Positions 37,920 to 46,980 of a stretch of 64,000 nucleotides of DNA are shown here, in pieces. The position numbers and the translations under genes are program-made. The stretch comes from Muribaculaceae bacterium Isolate-002 (NCI) (GTDB taxonomy: Bacteria > Bacteroidota > Bacteroidia > Bacteroidales > Muribaculaceae). Location of the stretch: NCBI GenBank assembly GCA_004102805.1, contig SCEG01000002.1, positions 62,001-126,000 of the forward strand, written 5' to 3'. Each line of letters starts with the position of its first letter. The first letter of the stretch is position 1. Below the pieces are notes generated by a model. That model saw nothing but the letters and a program-made list of their open reading frames with translations, was not told where the DNA came from and did not search any database.

Positions 37920-39926
37920 TTATTTTTCGATACGGAATACTTTGACGTCGCGGGGCGAAAGCGATGTGACGATTGAGCCGCGCATATCGGCGTTGTCGTG
38001 GCTCCAGAGCTCCATCGCCTTGAAATCGCGGGCTTCGGAGAGGCCGATGCGGCGCAGGGGGAGTGTTTTCTCGACAGGTGAGTCGGTGAAGTTGAACATT
38101 GCCACATATATATATCGGTCATCCTGATTGACAAACATGTCGGCGGCGCCGGTGCCTTTGGCATGCTCGACTGGACGGAACGACTTGCAGTTGCGCGCCA
38201 TTTCGTTGATTTCGCGGTTGCCTGTGTTGCGGATTACCCGCTCTTTAGTGCTTTCAAGGCCACCTTCGCTCATGTCATCGCCGAGGAAATACACTCCGGT
38301 GATAGCCGACGAAGTGATGCGCATGCGGTTTTCGCCGTCGGTGGCACCTTCATACACCACATGGTCGGCATCGTTATAATGGTAAAGATGATCGAGCCAC
38401 CATCCGTAGGTCAGCGCATTGAGCACATATTCGGTGTCTTTTACGCCGGCCCATGCGTCGCAGCTTATGCGTCGTGAATGCGCGTAATTGGCGGGGAAAA
38501 GGGGTGCGATTGACAGATTGATCCACATCTTGCCGCCGTTGACGGAGTCGATGAATGCCATTCCCTGATTAAAAGCCTGTGTTCCGGTTGTGACGGCGGG
38601 GTCGAAGTGGCGGTCTGACTCGTAGGCACCGTGAGCCATGAAGTCGATTTTGACATATTCGTATCCCCAGTCGATAAACTGCTCGAGCTGCTTTTTGATA
38701 CGTGCTTTCGTGCCGGGGTGGGTCGGGTCGAGGGCGGGTGCGCCGTCAAATTTTACCGGCTCGCCGTCGACACGGATATAGAGGTCGCCCATCTTATATC
38801 GCGGGTCTTCGCCGAGCACGGCGTCGGGATTGCCGCCCCAGTCGGTAAACGGACAATAATATATACCGGCTTTCTGTCCGTTGGCGTGACAGTGCTCCAC
38901 AAACTTGCGGTGCTGCTCCGGCTTGAAGCCGAAGTCCCAGAATGCGTCGAGATCGATCACCACATTTCCGTCGGCTCCGTGGAAACCGCGGCCGGTGATA
39001 TTGTCATGAATGAAGTCGGACACCTCGATAGCCTTGTCGTAGGTGATTTTGGTCTGGAGTTTGCCCCATGAGTTCCATCCGAAGGGACGTGAGCCTTTCG
39101 ACGGCACGGATGGAGCGAAAAGCGCGCATTGGTCGGCGAAAAGTTCAAGCCCGTCGCGCCAGTCATCGGTGGGAATAAGTATTATGCGGGGAGATTTGAC
39201 AGTGCGGCCGGATACATGGCCGTGGCTGCGCTTGTCGCGTGTAAGCTCGGAGGTGATGCCGCCGAAAGCCTCAAGCGACGTGATTGACGTATCGCCGTCA
39301 GTAGCGGTATTGATGCCTGTTTTCCACACATCATGCTCCACAGAGCCTATCACGAGACCCTTTCGGGTGTCGGCATTGAAAAGCGCCGTCACTTCGTATG
39401 ACGCAGGTATCTCGTCGCCGAAGGGAGTATTGGTGTAACGCACCCAGGCATCGTTGTCGTAAGGCACCGAGACAGCATAGTTGCCGGCACGGTCGGCAAA
39501 ACGGTAGGTCTCGCGGGTCGAGACCGGCGCGAGAAAGTTGAGCGAAAAATCTTCCTTGCTGCCCGAAGGCGCATCGACCGACAGGCGTGTGAGAATGAAT
39601 TCGGGATATATGTCGTAGTCGACAGTGGCTTTTTCATTTTCGTAACTTCCGCTCACCGACACTCTCAGGGCTTTGCCGTGGATGTCGGATATGTTTCGTG
39701 AAGCTACCCTGACATTCCGCAATGCATCCGGACGCCGGATATTTCCGTCGAGTCCCCAGGCGGGGATATTGCTCTTGACAACGGTGTCTCCGTCGGCCAC
39801 AATCGTGACCGCACCGGTTGCGTTGTCGACAATCAGTTGACGGCCGTCATGATTATAGGTTTTGTCAGCAGCGATAACAGAGAGAGGTGTTGTCAAAATC
39901 AAGCAAGAAATCAATAGTTTTTGCAT
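37920..39926 (-). CDS. Clan GH-D type (GH27/GH36-like) glycosidase
   Basis: 668 aa with a signal peptide (QKLLISCLILTTPLSVIAA). The architecture matches the following gene: a beta-sandwich, then PFGWNSWGKLQ (~281-291), NVVIDLDAFWDFGFKPE, AGIYYCPFTDWGG, nucleophile candidate in YVKIDFMAHG (Asp428), and acid/base candidate in RRISCDAWAG, then EYVLNALTYGWW shared with the paralogue. It has no T9SS tail and is likely periplasmic. It is the first gene of the operon; a -7 match TATTTTTG lies at 39964-39957 (minus). Function beyond the clan is not resolved. Confidence 0.8.
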   Translation of the reverse strand: MQKLLISCLILTTPLSVIAADKTYNHDGRQLIVDNATGAVTIVADGDTVVKSNIPAWGLDGNIRRPDALRNVRVASRNISDIHGKALRVSVSGSYENEKATVDYDIYPEFILTRLSVDAPSGSKEDFSLNFLAPVSTRETYRFADRAGNYAVSVPYDNDAWVRYTNTPFGDEIPASYEVTALFNADTRKGLVIGSVEHDVWKTGINTATDGDTSITSLEAFGGITSELTRDKRSHGHVSGRTVKSPRIILIPTDDWRDGLELFADQCALFAPSVPSKGSRPFGWNSWGKLQTKITYDKAIEVSDFIHDNITGRGFHGADGNVVIDLDAFWDFGFKPEQHRKFVEHCHANGQKAGIYYCPFTDWGGNPDAVLGEDPRYKMGDLYIRVDGEPVKFDGAPALDPTHPGTKARIKKQLEQFIDWGYEYVKIDFMAHGAYESDRHFDPAVTTGTQAFNQGMAFIDSVNGGKMWINLSIAPLFPANYAHSRRISCDAWAGVKDTEYVLNALTYGWWLDHLYHYNDADHVVYEGATDGENRMRITSSAITGVYFLGDDMSEGGLESTKERVIRNTGNREINEMARNCKSFRPVEHAKGTGAADMFVNQDDRYIYVAMFNFTDSPVEKTLPLRRIGLSEARDFKAMELWSHDNADMRGSIVTSLSPRDVKVFRIEK

Positions 39927-40136
39927 GGCGGTAAAATGTTGGTTTGTAAATTAACGCAAAAATAAATAAATTCACTAAACCAACTTTAATATATAATACT
40001 CAAAAAATGAAACATTTGCGGATTTTTACCCGAAAAAATAGAAAATTTTACAACCTGCAAAATAATTTACAATAAAGCCCTACTTGCGCATAACACCATG
40101 ATTTACAACAATATAATAATTGCCACACATCTCCGG

Positions 40137-40162
40137 GTCAAAAAATATTTATAATTTTTGAC
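40137..40162. repeat. AT-rich inverted repeat upstream of the glycan operon
   Basis: GTCAAAAA (40137-40144) and TTTTTGAC (40155-40162) are perfect 8-bp arms with a 10-nt spacer. It lies between the gate-protein stop and the first operon gene, 175 bp upstream of the -7 element. It could be a terminator relic or a regulator site; the rest of 39927-40201 is AT-rich and otherwise featureless. Confidence 0.3.
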
Positions 40163-40201
40163 ACATTGCAGACAAAGAGACCCCGAGGGTAAAAACCGGG
40201 C

Positions 40202-41434
40202 CTAACGGAAGAAGATGTATGCGGCGATTATACCTGACACCGAACCGACGATATCAGCCAGAAGCGCATAGCTCACGGCATAGCGCGTGCGGCGTATGCC
40301 AACCGATCCGAAGTAGACGGCCAGGACGTAGAACATCGTGTCGGTCGAACCCTGTATCGATGCCGACACCCTCGCAACAAAGGAGTCTGCGCCGTGGGTC
40401 GACATCAGGTCAATCATCATGCCGCGCGAACCGGAACCGCTCAACGGCTTCATTATGGCCGTCGGCAGCGCCTCCACCCAGTCGGTGTCCATGCCCAGGG
40501 CATTGACTGCGGCAATCATGCCGTCGGTGAGCACGGTCATAGCCCCCGATGCCCTGAACATACCTATCGCCACAAGTATCGCCACAAGGTAAGGTATGAT
40601 CATCACGGCAGTGCGGAAACCCTCCTTGGCTCCCTCGACAAATGTCTCATACATATTTATATGTTTGCGGAAACCGGCCGCGATAAAGGCGATTATCACC
40701 GAAAACAGCAGCAGGTTGGCGACAAAGCCGGAATAGGTCTGCACCTGCGCCTCATCAAGACGGCTGAAAAAAAACACAATACCGCCGATAATCAGCGCCA
40801 TGCCGCCGAGCCACGCAAGCAGCACCGGGTCGAGAAGCCGTATTTTCTGTTTGATGCACAGTGCCACTATGCCCACCATTGTGGCGATAAACGTGGCCAG
40901 AAGTATAGGCATGAACACGTCGGTGGGATTTGCGGCTCCCGCCTGAAGCCTGTACATCATGATTGATATCGGTATCAGGCAAAGACCAGAGGCATTGAGC
41001 ACCAGAAACATAATCATGGCGTCAGACGCCCGCTCCTTGTCGGGATTGATCGACTGCAACTCCTGCATCGCCTTGAGACCCATCGGGGTCGCGGCATTGT
41101 CAAGACCGAGCATATTGGCCGACACATTCATAAAAATGGCCCCCATTGCCGGATGCCCTTTCGGCACACCCGGAAAGAGCCGCGAGAACAACGGACTTAT
41201 CAACCGGCCGAAGAATGTGATGACTCCTCCCCTCTCGCCTATTTTCATCAGCCCCATCCAGAGAGCGAGCACCCCGGTCAGACCGAGCGATATCTCAAAT
41301 GCCGTGGAGGCCGACGAGAATGATGACGACATGATGTCAGACCACACCTGAAAGTCTCCGGCAAAAATCGTCTTTCCTGCCGCCACCAAAAATGCAATCA
41401 CAAAAAAAGCTATCCAGATATAATTGAGAACCAT
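40202..41434 (-). CDS. Fused SpmA/SpmB-like nucleoside-recognition (gate) membrane protein
   Basis: 410 aa polytopic membrane protein with about ten hydrophobic helices. Two gate-domain halves are visible: an SpmA-like half with NVSANMLGLDNAATPMGLKA and an SpmB-like half with KEGFRTAVMIIPYLVAI and PLSGSGSRGMMIDLM. In endospore formers SpmA and SpmB are separate; in Bacteroidota the fused form occurs without sporulation, so the old name is misleading. Gate domains occur in nucleoside and ion transport-like proteins; the substrate is unknown. It has a perfect promoter and is divergent from the LexA-like repressor, sharing a control region with it. Confidence 0.88.
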   Translation of the reverse strand: MVLNYIWIAFFVIAFLVAAGKTIFAGDFQVWSDIMSSSFSSASTAFEISLGLTGVLALWMGLMKIGERGGVITFFGRLISPLFSRLFPGVPKGHPAMGAIFMNVSANMLGLDNAATPMGLKAMQELQSINPDKERASDAMIMFLVLNASGLCLIPISIMMYRLQAGAANPTDVFMPILLATFIATMVGIVALCIKQKIRLLDPVLLAWLGGMALIIGGIVFFFSRLDEAQVQTYSGFVANLLLFSVIIAFIAAGFRKHINMYETFVEGAKEGFRTAVMIIPYLVAILVAIGMFRASGAMTVLTDGMIAAVNALGMDTDWVEALPTAIMKPLSGSGSRGMMIDLMSTHGADSFVARVSASIQGSTDTMFYVLAVYFGSVGIRRTRYAVSYALLADIVGSVSGIIAAYIFFR

Positions 41435-41462
41435 CTATACAAGTTTTATAAGGGGAACAGTG

Positions 41463-41493
41463 CAAAAATAGCATAAATAAAACCAATTACAAA
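41463..41493 (-). promoter_or_regulatory. Promoter of the gate-domain gene
   Basis: On the minus strand TTTG (41493 to 41490), a 19-nt spacer and TATTTTTG (41470 to 41463) match the consensus exactly. The repressor operator begins 14 nt further upstream. Confidence 0.75.
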
Positions 41494-41506
41494 AAAATCT
41501 TAACAG

Positions 41507-41534
41507 ATGGTATTTTATCGGGTAAAAATACCAT
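41507..41534. promoter_or_regulatory. Palindromic operator upstream of the LexA-like repressor
   Basis: Perfect 10-bp arms ATGGTATTTT (41507-41516) and AAAATACCAT (41525-41534) with an 8-nt spacer. It covers the expected -33 region of the repressor promoter, whose -7 element TATCTTTG is at 41552-41559, and lies just upstream of the divergent promoter. The position fits autorepression. Confidence 0.7.
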
Positions 41535-41593
41535 TATACATTTTTTTTAATTATCTTTGCCCCGAAAACCCGCTTTGCCGGGAGGTTACCGTT

Positions 41594-42310
41594 ATGACAC
41601 AGAAGATTACAACACCGAATATGGACAACGAAGGAATAATAGACCGCATACGCTATCTGCTCGAACACTCACCTGCATCACTCACTCAGGCAGAAATGGC
41701 GCGCCGCATCGGCATGGATCCGTCAAACTTCTCAAAACATCTGTCGGGAAAGCTGCCGATATCGCGCTCGCTCGTCAACCGCATAGTCGTAGAACTCGGC
41801 ATATCAAAGAACTGGCTCGAGAAAGGCGAGGGAATGCCGTTTGAGAAACGTAGCAATCCGGAAGTGGTGGAATATGACGACATCAAGCTTTTCAACCACC
41901 CCTACCGCGGCATACCCGTCTACGACATCGACGTGACAGCCGGGTGTCGCCCGCTCGAACGCCTCCTGACCGATGACCAGGTAAGAGGATATGTCGATTT
42001 ACCACGCCTCAACCCCGAGTCGGTAATTGTGCGCGTAAGCGGCGACTCTATGGAACCCCGCATAGCCGACGGAGGTTTCATTGCCATACGCCCCGTCAAA
42101 TCAAGCTCGACTATATTCTGGGGACAGATATATCTGGTGATGCTCGCCGACTACCGCATGGTGAAAGTATTGAGGCGCCACCCGACAAATCCGTCGATGG
42201 TAATTTTACACAGCGAAAATCCACTTTACGACGACATGGACATCGAGCGCGACGAGATTGAGGCTTTATTTCTCGTAGAAACTATTCTTAACATCAAAAG
42301 CCTTTGCTAA
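41594..42310 (+). CDS. XRE-type repressor with S24/LexA-like peptidase domain
   Basis: 238 aa from the ATG at 41594, which has a GGGAGG ribosome-binding site 8 nt upstream; a longer frame from 41507 starts in the operator, before the promoter, and is rejected. The helix-turn-helix covers ~residues 30-52 (LTQAEMARRIGMDPSNFSKH). The S24 domain has a possible Ala-Gly cleavage site in DVTAGCRP (116-117), the nucleophile in VSGDSMEPRI (Ser152) and the base in MVKVLRR (Lys191). All parts for self-cleavage as in LexA/CI are present. Targets beyond its own operator are unknown. No phage genes are nearby. Confidence 0.9.
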   Translation: MTQKITTPNMDNEGIIDRIRYLLEHSPASLTQAEMARRIGMDPSNFSKHLSGKLPISRSLVNRIVVELGISKNWLEKGEGMPFEKRSNPEVVEYDDIKLFNHPYRGIPVYDIDVTAGCRPLERLLTDDQVRGYVDLPRLNPESVIVRVSGDSMEPRIADGGFIAIRPVKSSSTIFWGQIYLVMLADYRMVKVLRRHPTNPSMVILHSENPLYDDMDIERDEIEALFLVETILNIKSLC

Positions 42311-42333
42311 TCGGCAATAAATCACTAATTTTG
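42303..42333 (+). promoter_or_regulatory. Promoter of the leucine-rich-repeat gene
   Basis: TTTG (42303-42306), a 19-nt spacer and TAATTTTG (42326-42333) match the consensus exactly. The -33 element lies within the last codons of the repressor gene, so the next gene is transcribed separately. Confidence 0.75.
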
Positions 42334-42362
42334 CATTGTATAAACATACTTCATACCTTAAG

Positions 42363-43874
42363 ATGAAATTGAAATTCTTACTTACGATAGCCGCCGCAGG
42401 CAGTGTCATGACCGCAGGCGCACTTGACGTCACCACTGCCGCCGGCGGTTCGCTCGCATCGCAAATAGGTGACAACAATACCATTACGACACTGAAAGTG
42501 ACCGGACCGGTCGACGCTTCCGACTTCGTCTACATAACCGAAAACCTCCGCTCGCTGACATCGCTCGACCTCTCCGAGTCGACAATCACAGCGGCAAGCG
42601 GAGTGAAAAATGCGACAGGCAACAGCGAATATGAAGCCGGCGAACTGCCCGCCTACGCGCTGTTCGGCTCTGACATCACATCAATTGTGCTTAACGCCGA
42701 CCTCGTAAAAATCGGCGAAGGTGCTCTTGGAAAGACCCGCATAAGCTCAATCACAATTCCGGCAAGCGTCACCGCGATAGCCAGCCACGCCTTCACCGGA
42801 TGCGACAGACTTGAGGAGATAACCGTGCCGTCGACCGTCACTGAAATCGGCAACGGCGTGTGGAAAGACTGCACCGCGCTTGAAAAAGCCAATGTCTACA
42901 CCCGTCTGGAATCGATTGGCGACAACCTCTTCGAAGGGTGCGCGAGCCTCACGGAGGCAACTTTTCAGCCGACATTCAAAAGCATCGGCGAAGGCAGCTT
43001 CGAAAACTGCACGGCGCTCGCAAATTTCACATTTCCGGCCTCGCTGATTTCTATCGGCGACAAAGCGTTTTATAACAGCGGTCTCACCACCGTGCATCTC
43101 GACAACAGCAGCGCTCTGGCATCAATCGGCGATTTCGCATTCGCCAAGTGCGGCAGTCTCGAGAGCGTCACTATGGGCAACCAGACTACCGCATTGGGCA
43201 AAGGCCTGTTTTTCGACGACGCAGCCCTGCGTCAGGTGCAGCTGCCTTCGTCGACAAGCGCCATCCCGGCATTCACATTCAAAGGCACCAACTCGATTGA
43301 CACCGAAGGCTCACTTCCGTCAAACACCACAGAGATCGGCGATTATGCCCTCTTCGGCTGGGACCATGCCGAGAGCCTCGTGCTTCCCGAAGGTGTATCA
43401 CACATCGGCAGCGGAGCCATGGAAGGCTGGAGCTCGCTGCAGCGACTCGGAGCCGAAAACCTTTCGGCCGTGCCATCGCTCGGCTCTGACGTTTGGTCAG
43501 GTGTCAATCAGGAAGATGTGACCCTTTACGTCAACAAAAACACAGCGTCGCAGTTTCAGTCGGCCGACCAGTGGAAGGATTTCAAGATTTCGATCGGCAC
43601 AAGCGGCGCCGACGACATAATCGATGACGTCACCGGAGAAAACCGTCACGCCAATGTTGATTTCACCGTGGGCGACGGCTATCTCAAAGTGCAGTCGCAC
43701 GGAGCCGACATAGCCCGCATCACCATCTACGACCTCAACGGACGCAACCGCTATGCCGCCGACGCCGACACTACATCGCTCATCGTCAACACGGCGCAAT
43801 GGCGAGGCTCGGTGCTTATCGTCGACGTTACGCTCGCCGACGCCACCCGCGCCACAATCAAACTGTCAATCTGA
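42363..43874 (+). CDS. BspA-like leucine-rich-repeat surface protein with T9SS-like tail
   Basis: 503 aa from the ATG at 42363; the upstream TTG at 42336 is within 3 nt of the -7 element. A signal peptide ([19 protein letters not shown]) precedes about ten LRR_5 repeats of ~23 residues, such as [20 protein letters not shown] and [20 protein letters not shown]. The tail ([20 protein letters not shown], then [20 protein letters not shown]) has the look of a type A T9SS sorting domain. BspA-like proteins mediate adhesion to host matrix or other bacteria; the ligand here is unknown. It ends 25 nt before trmB. Confidence 0.87.
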   Translation: MKLKFLLTIAAAGSVMTAGALDVTTAAGGSLASQIGDNNTITTLKVTGPVDASDFVYITENLRSLTSLDLSESTITAASGVKNATGNSEYEAGELPAYALFGSDITSIVLNADLVKIGEGALGKTRISSITIPASVTAIASHAFTGCDRLEEITVPSTVTEIGNGVWKDCTALEKANVYTRLESIGDNLFEGCASLTEATFQPTFKSIGEGSFENCTALANFTFPASLISIGDKAFYNSGLTTVHLDNSSALASIGDFAFAKCGSLESVTMGNQTTALGKGLFFDDAALRQVQLPSSTSAIPAFTFKGTNSIDTEGSLPSNTTEIGDYALFGWDHAESLVLPEGVSHIGSGAMEGWSSLQRLGAENLSAVPSLGSDVWSGVNQEDVTLYVNKNTASQFQSADQWKDFKISIGTSGADDIIDDVTGENRHANVDFTVGDGYLKVQSHGADIARITIYDLNGRNRYAADADTTSLIVNTAQWRGSVLIVDVTLADATRATIKLSI

Positions 43875-43899
43875 AATACATAAAGCTACTTACCGGACC

Positions 43900-44661
43900 A
43901 TGGGCAAAAACAAACTCAAGAAATTCAGGGATATGGAGACGATTGATTTCGTGTTCCAGTATCCGTTCGCTGTGCTCAACGAAAAAGGATTTCCGCTCCG
44001 GGGGAAATGGCATAATGATTTTTTCGGCAACGACAACCCCATTGTGCTCGAGCTCGGCTGCGGCAAAGGTGAATATACGGTGGGGCTCGCCCGCCGCTAC
44101 CCCGACAAAAACTTCATCGGGGTCGACATCAAGGGCTCGCGCATGTGGACAGGCGCCACACAGGCCCGCAGCGAGAACCTGGGCAACGTGGCTTTCCTGC
44201 GCACCAACATCGAGCTTATCGACCGCTTTTTCAACGAAGGCGAAGTGTCGGAAATCTGGATTACATTTCCCGACCCGCAGATGAAGAAAGAGCGCAAACG
44301 CCTCACTTCCACCCGTTTTCTCAATCTTTACCGCAAGATAGCCGTTGACCGCGCGCTGATACACCTCAAAAGCGACTCCCCGTTTCTCTACACCTACACC
44401 CATCATCTGGTAAAGACCAACAATCTGCCGGTAATCACCGACACCGACGACCTCTACAACTGCGGGATTGCCGACGACATACTCAACATACGCACCTTTT
44501 ACGAACAGCAGTGGCTTGCCCGCGGACTTAGCATAAAATATATCAAATTCGAGCTGCCCCACGAAGGAGAACTCGCCGAACCGGATGTCGAGATTCCCTT
44601 TGACACCTACCGAAGCTTCTCGCGAGGAACTCTCGAGACGATGAATATTGAAAACGTTTAA
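43900..44661 (+). CDS. trmB: tRNA (guanine-N7)-methyltransferase
   Basis: 253 aa SAM-dependent enzyme that makes m7G46 in the tRNA variable loop. SAM-binding motif [20 protein letters not shown]; the TrmB signature is [15 protein letters not shown] near the N-terminus and [17 protein letters not shown] in the catalytic region. The ATG at 43900 is chosen; an open frame back to 43753 overlaps the LRR gene and has no relation to the family. It heads trmB-mrp-aroQ-methyltransferase-HAD-ribF. Confidence 0.93.
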   Translation: MGKNKLKKFRDMETIDFVFQYPFAVLNEKGFPLRGKWHNDFFGNDNPIVLELGCGKGEYTVGLARRYPDKNFIGVDIKGSRMWTGATQARSENLGNVAFLRTNIELIDRFFNEGEVSEIWITFPDPQMKKERKRLTSTRFLNLYRKIAVDRALIHLKSDSPFLYTYTHHLVKTNNLPVITDTDDLYNCGIADDILNIRTFYEQQWLARGLSIKYIKFELPHEGELAEPDVEIPFDTYRSFSRGTLETMNIENV

Positions 44662-44712
44662 GTCAGCGGTGTCAGAAAACACCCGCCGACAACCCCAAAC
44701 ACGACACATGAC

Positions 44713-45828
44713 ATGACAGAATTAAGACTCTACCCCAACCTCATACTTGACGCACTCAGCAACGTGCGCTATCCCGGCAACGGCAAAAACATCGTCGAAG
44801 CCGGAATGGTGGAGGACGACATACGCATCGAGGGCAACAAAGTGAGCTTCTCGCTGATATTCGACCGTCCCACCGACCCGTTCATCAAATCGATTGTGAA
44901 GGCTTCGGAAGCCGCCATCGCCAATTTCATTTCACCCCAAGTCGACATCAAGGGCAACATCGCCGTCAAGACACGCATTGAAGCGCCCCAGCCTGCCGCC
45001 AGACCGCTTGCCTCGGTAAAGAACATAATCGGCATATCGTCAGGCAAAGGAGGCGTGGGCAAATCGACCGTAGCAAGCAATCTCGCCGTGGCGCTTGCCC
45101 GCGAAGGCTACCGCGTAGGTCTGCTCGACGCCGACATATTCGGCCCGTCGCAGCCCAAGATGTTCGGAGTGGAGGATGAACAGCTCTATATGCACAAGGT
45201 CGACGGCCGCGAACTCATCATACCGCTCGAACGCTATGGCGTGAAACTGCTTTCAATCGGTTTTCTTGTCGACAAGAATTCGCCGGTGCTGTGGCGCGGC
45301 TCGATGGCTTCCAACGCGCTCAAACAGCTCATCACCGACGCCGACTGGGGCGAGCTCGACTATTTCCTCATCGACATGCCTCCGGGCACATCGGACATAC
45401 ACCTGACACTGGTGCAGACCCTCGCCATGACCGGCGTCGTGATAGTGTCGACCCCGCAGCAGGTGGCGCTCGCCGACGCCCGCAAGGGCATAGCCATGTT
45501 CATGTCTGACAAAATCAACGTCCCGGTGCTCGGCATGATAGAAAACATGGCATGGTTCACCCCCGAACTCCATCCCGAGGAAAAATATTATATATTCGGA
45601 CGCGACGGCGGCAGGCAGCTGGCAAAGGAGCTCGGCATCGAACTGCTCGGACAGATACCGGTGGTCGGCAGCATCTGCGACCACGGCGACGACGGCACAC
45701 CGATAGCGCTGGGCGACACCGTGGCGTCGCAGGCCTTCATTCACGTGGCCCGCGAGGTAATCGACGCCGTAGACCGCCGCAACGAGGAGCTTCCGCCCAC
45801 ACAGAAGGTCAATGTGACAAAGAAATAA
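44713..45828 (+). CDS. mrp: Mrp/NBP35 family P-loop ATPase
   Basis: 371 aa cytosolic protein linked to iron-sulfur cluster transfer. The N-terminal ~85 residues form a MIP18/DUF59-like domain. The deviant Walker A SSGKGGVGKSTVASNLA is at ~109-125, followed by LLDADIFGPSQPKMFG and DYFLIDMPPGTSDIHLTL. The usual C-terminal CxxC that bridges a cluster between two subunits is absent; the equivalent site reads ENMAWFTPELHPEEKYYIFG. Some Bacteroidota Mrp proteins appear to share this. Carrier function is therefore less certain than ATPase identity. Confidence 0.92.
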   Translation: MTELRLYPNLILDALSNVRYPGNGKNIVEAGMVEDDIRIEGNKVSFSLIFDRPTDPFIKSIVKASEAAIANFISPQVDIKGNIAVKTRIEAPQPAARPLASVKNIIGISSGKGGVGKSTVASNLAVALAREGYRVGLLDADIFGPSQPKMFGVEDEQLYMHKVDGRELIIPLERYGVKLLSIGFLVDKNSPVLWRGSMASNALKQLITDADWGELDYFLIDMPPGTSDIHLTLVQTLAMTGVVIVSTPQQVALADARKGIAMFMSDKINVPVLGMIENMAWFTPELHPEEKYYIFGRDGGRQLAKELGIELLGQIPVVGSICDHGDDGTPIALGDTVASQAFIHVAREVIDAVDRRNEELPPTQKVNVTKK

Positions 45829-45860
45829 CGCACGCGGCGCGTGCCGAAACTTAACCCGAT

Positions 45861-46286
45861 ATGGCAAGAATACTTATAATCAACGGACCAAACCTCAATC
45901 TGCTCGGAGTGCGCGAACCCGATATCTACGGCCGCCTGTCGATGGAAGATTACATAGAGGCAATCAAAGCCGACTACCCCGATGTGGAAATCGACTACTA
46001 CCAGAGCAATCACGAAGGCGACATCATCGACCGCCTGCATGAGGAGGGATTTGACAGCGGACTCAGCGGCATTATACTCAACGCCGGAGCCTACACCCAC
46101 ACGTCACTCGCCATCGCCGACGCCATAAAGGCAATAAAAGTGGCTGTGATAGAGGTGCATATATCAAACGTACACGCCCGCGAAGCGATACGCCACACGT
46201 CGCTGATATCGCCCGTGTGCCGCGGAGTGATAGCCGGTTTCGGTCTTGACAGCTACCGCCTTGCCATCGAAGCGTTTTTATACTGA
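45861..46286 (+). CDS. aroQ: 3-dehydroquinate dehydratase, type II
   Basis: 141 aa; the short, dodecameric type II enzyme of the shikimate pathway. N-terminal ILIINGPNLNLLGVREPDIYG, with the catalytic-loop region; IILNAGAYTHTSLAIADAI; and EVHISNVHAREAIRHTSLIS with the substrate-binding residues. 32 nt after mrp and 2 nt before the methyltransferase gene. aroK of the same pathway is at 59609. Confidence 0.95.
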   Translation: MARILIINGPNLNLLGVREPDIYGRLSMEDYIEAIKADYPDVEIDYYQSNHEGDIIDRLHEEGFDSGLSGIILNAGAYTHTSLAIADAIKAIKVAVIEVHISNVHAREAIRHTSLISPVCRGVIAGFGLDSYRLAIEAFLY

Positions 46287-46288
46287 TT

Positions 46289-46939
46289 ATGCTTACAACC
46301 GACAGCAAGATAGAAGAATACATACTGGAGCATATCGACAGCGAGCCCGACAATCTGCACCTTCTCTACCGCAGGGTCAACACCGAACTGCTCTACAGCC
46401 GCATGTGCTCCGGACATCTGCAGGGACGCATGCTTAAGATGCTTGTGCGCATGGTGCGCCCGCAGCGGGTGCTCGAACTCGGCACATACGCCGGATATTC
46501 GGCACTCTGCATCGCCGAAGGCCTGGCCGACGACAGCTGCACGGTCGACACCATCGAAGTGGAGGACGAGCTCGAGGATTTCATAACGCGCTCGCTCGAC
46601 GACTCTGAATACGGCCGCCGCGTCAGGCTGCATATCGGCGACGCCATGGAGCTGCTTCCGCGGCTGCTAGGCGAAAACAGCTACGACATGGTGTATGTCG
46701 ACGCCAACAAGCGCCATTACGTTGAATATTACAATCTGCTTGTCGACCGGCTCCGCAGCGGAGCTTTCATTCTGGCCGACAACACTCTGTGGGACGGCAA
46801 AGTGGCCGACGGCAACAGCCACAACGACGCGCAGACACGCGGCATCATGGCGTTTAATGACCTTGTGGCGGCCGATGACCGCGTGGAGAAGGCAATACTC
46901 CCGATGCGCGACGGACTGACCCTCATCTACAAGAAATAA
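46289..46939 (+). CDS. Class I SAM-dependent O-methyltransferase (Methyltransf_3 family)
   Basis: 216 aa. SAM motif RVLELGTYAGYSALCIAEGL, then DTIEVEDELEDF, DMVYVDANKRHYVEYYNLL and ILADNTLWDGKVAD with metal-binding Asp/Asn residues, as in catechol/caffeoyl-CoA O-methyltransferases and TrmR (tRNA wobble U34) relatives. It starts 2 nt after aroQ, so translation is probably coupled. Small-molecule versus tRNA substrate cannot be decided. Confidence 0.88.
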   Translation: MLTTDSKIEEYILEHIDSEPDNLHLLYRRVNTELLYSRMCSGHLQGRMLKMLVRMVRPQRVLELGTYAGYSALCIAEGLADDSCTVDTIEVEDELEDFITRSLDDSEYGRRVRLHIGDAMELLPRLLGENSYDMVYVDANKRHYVEYYNLLVDRLRSGAFILADNTLWDGKVADGNSHNDAQTRGIMAFNDLVAADDRVEKAILPMRDGLTLIYKK

Positions 46940-46980
46940 ATTCCTGACTGACAGGACACGACAAACGCAAAACAAACGTT

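Noticed and set aside
22655-39926. A canonical polysaccharide utilization locus with SusC/SusD
   Set aside because: No TonB-dependent receptor or SusD-like lipoprotein is encoded anywhere in the window, so the label is not supported.
41594-42310. Prophage remnant around the S24 repressor
   Set aside because: No integrase, structural or replication phage genes are adjacent; neighbours are ordinary chromosomal genes.
43753-43899. N-terminal extension of trmB
   Set aside because: The 49 extra codons overlap the LRR protein gene in another frame and do not resemble TrmB; the ATG at 43900 begins the conserved sequence.
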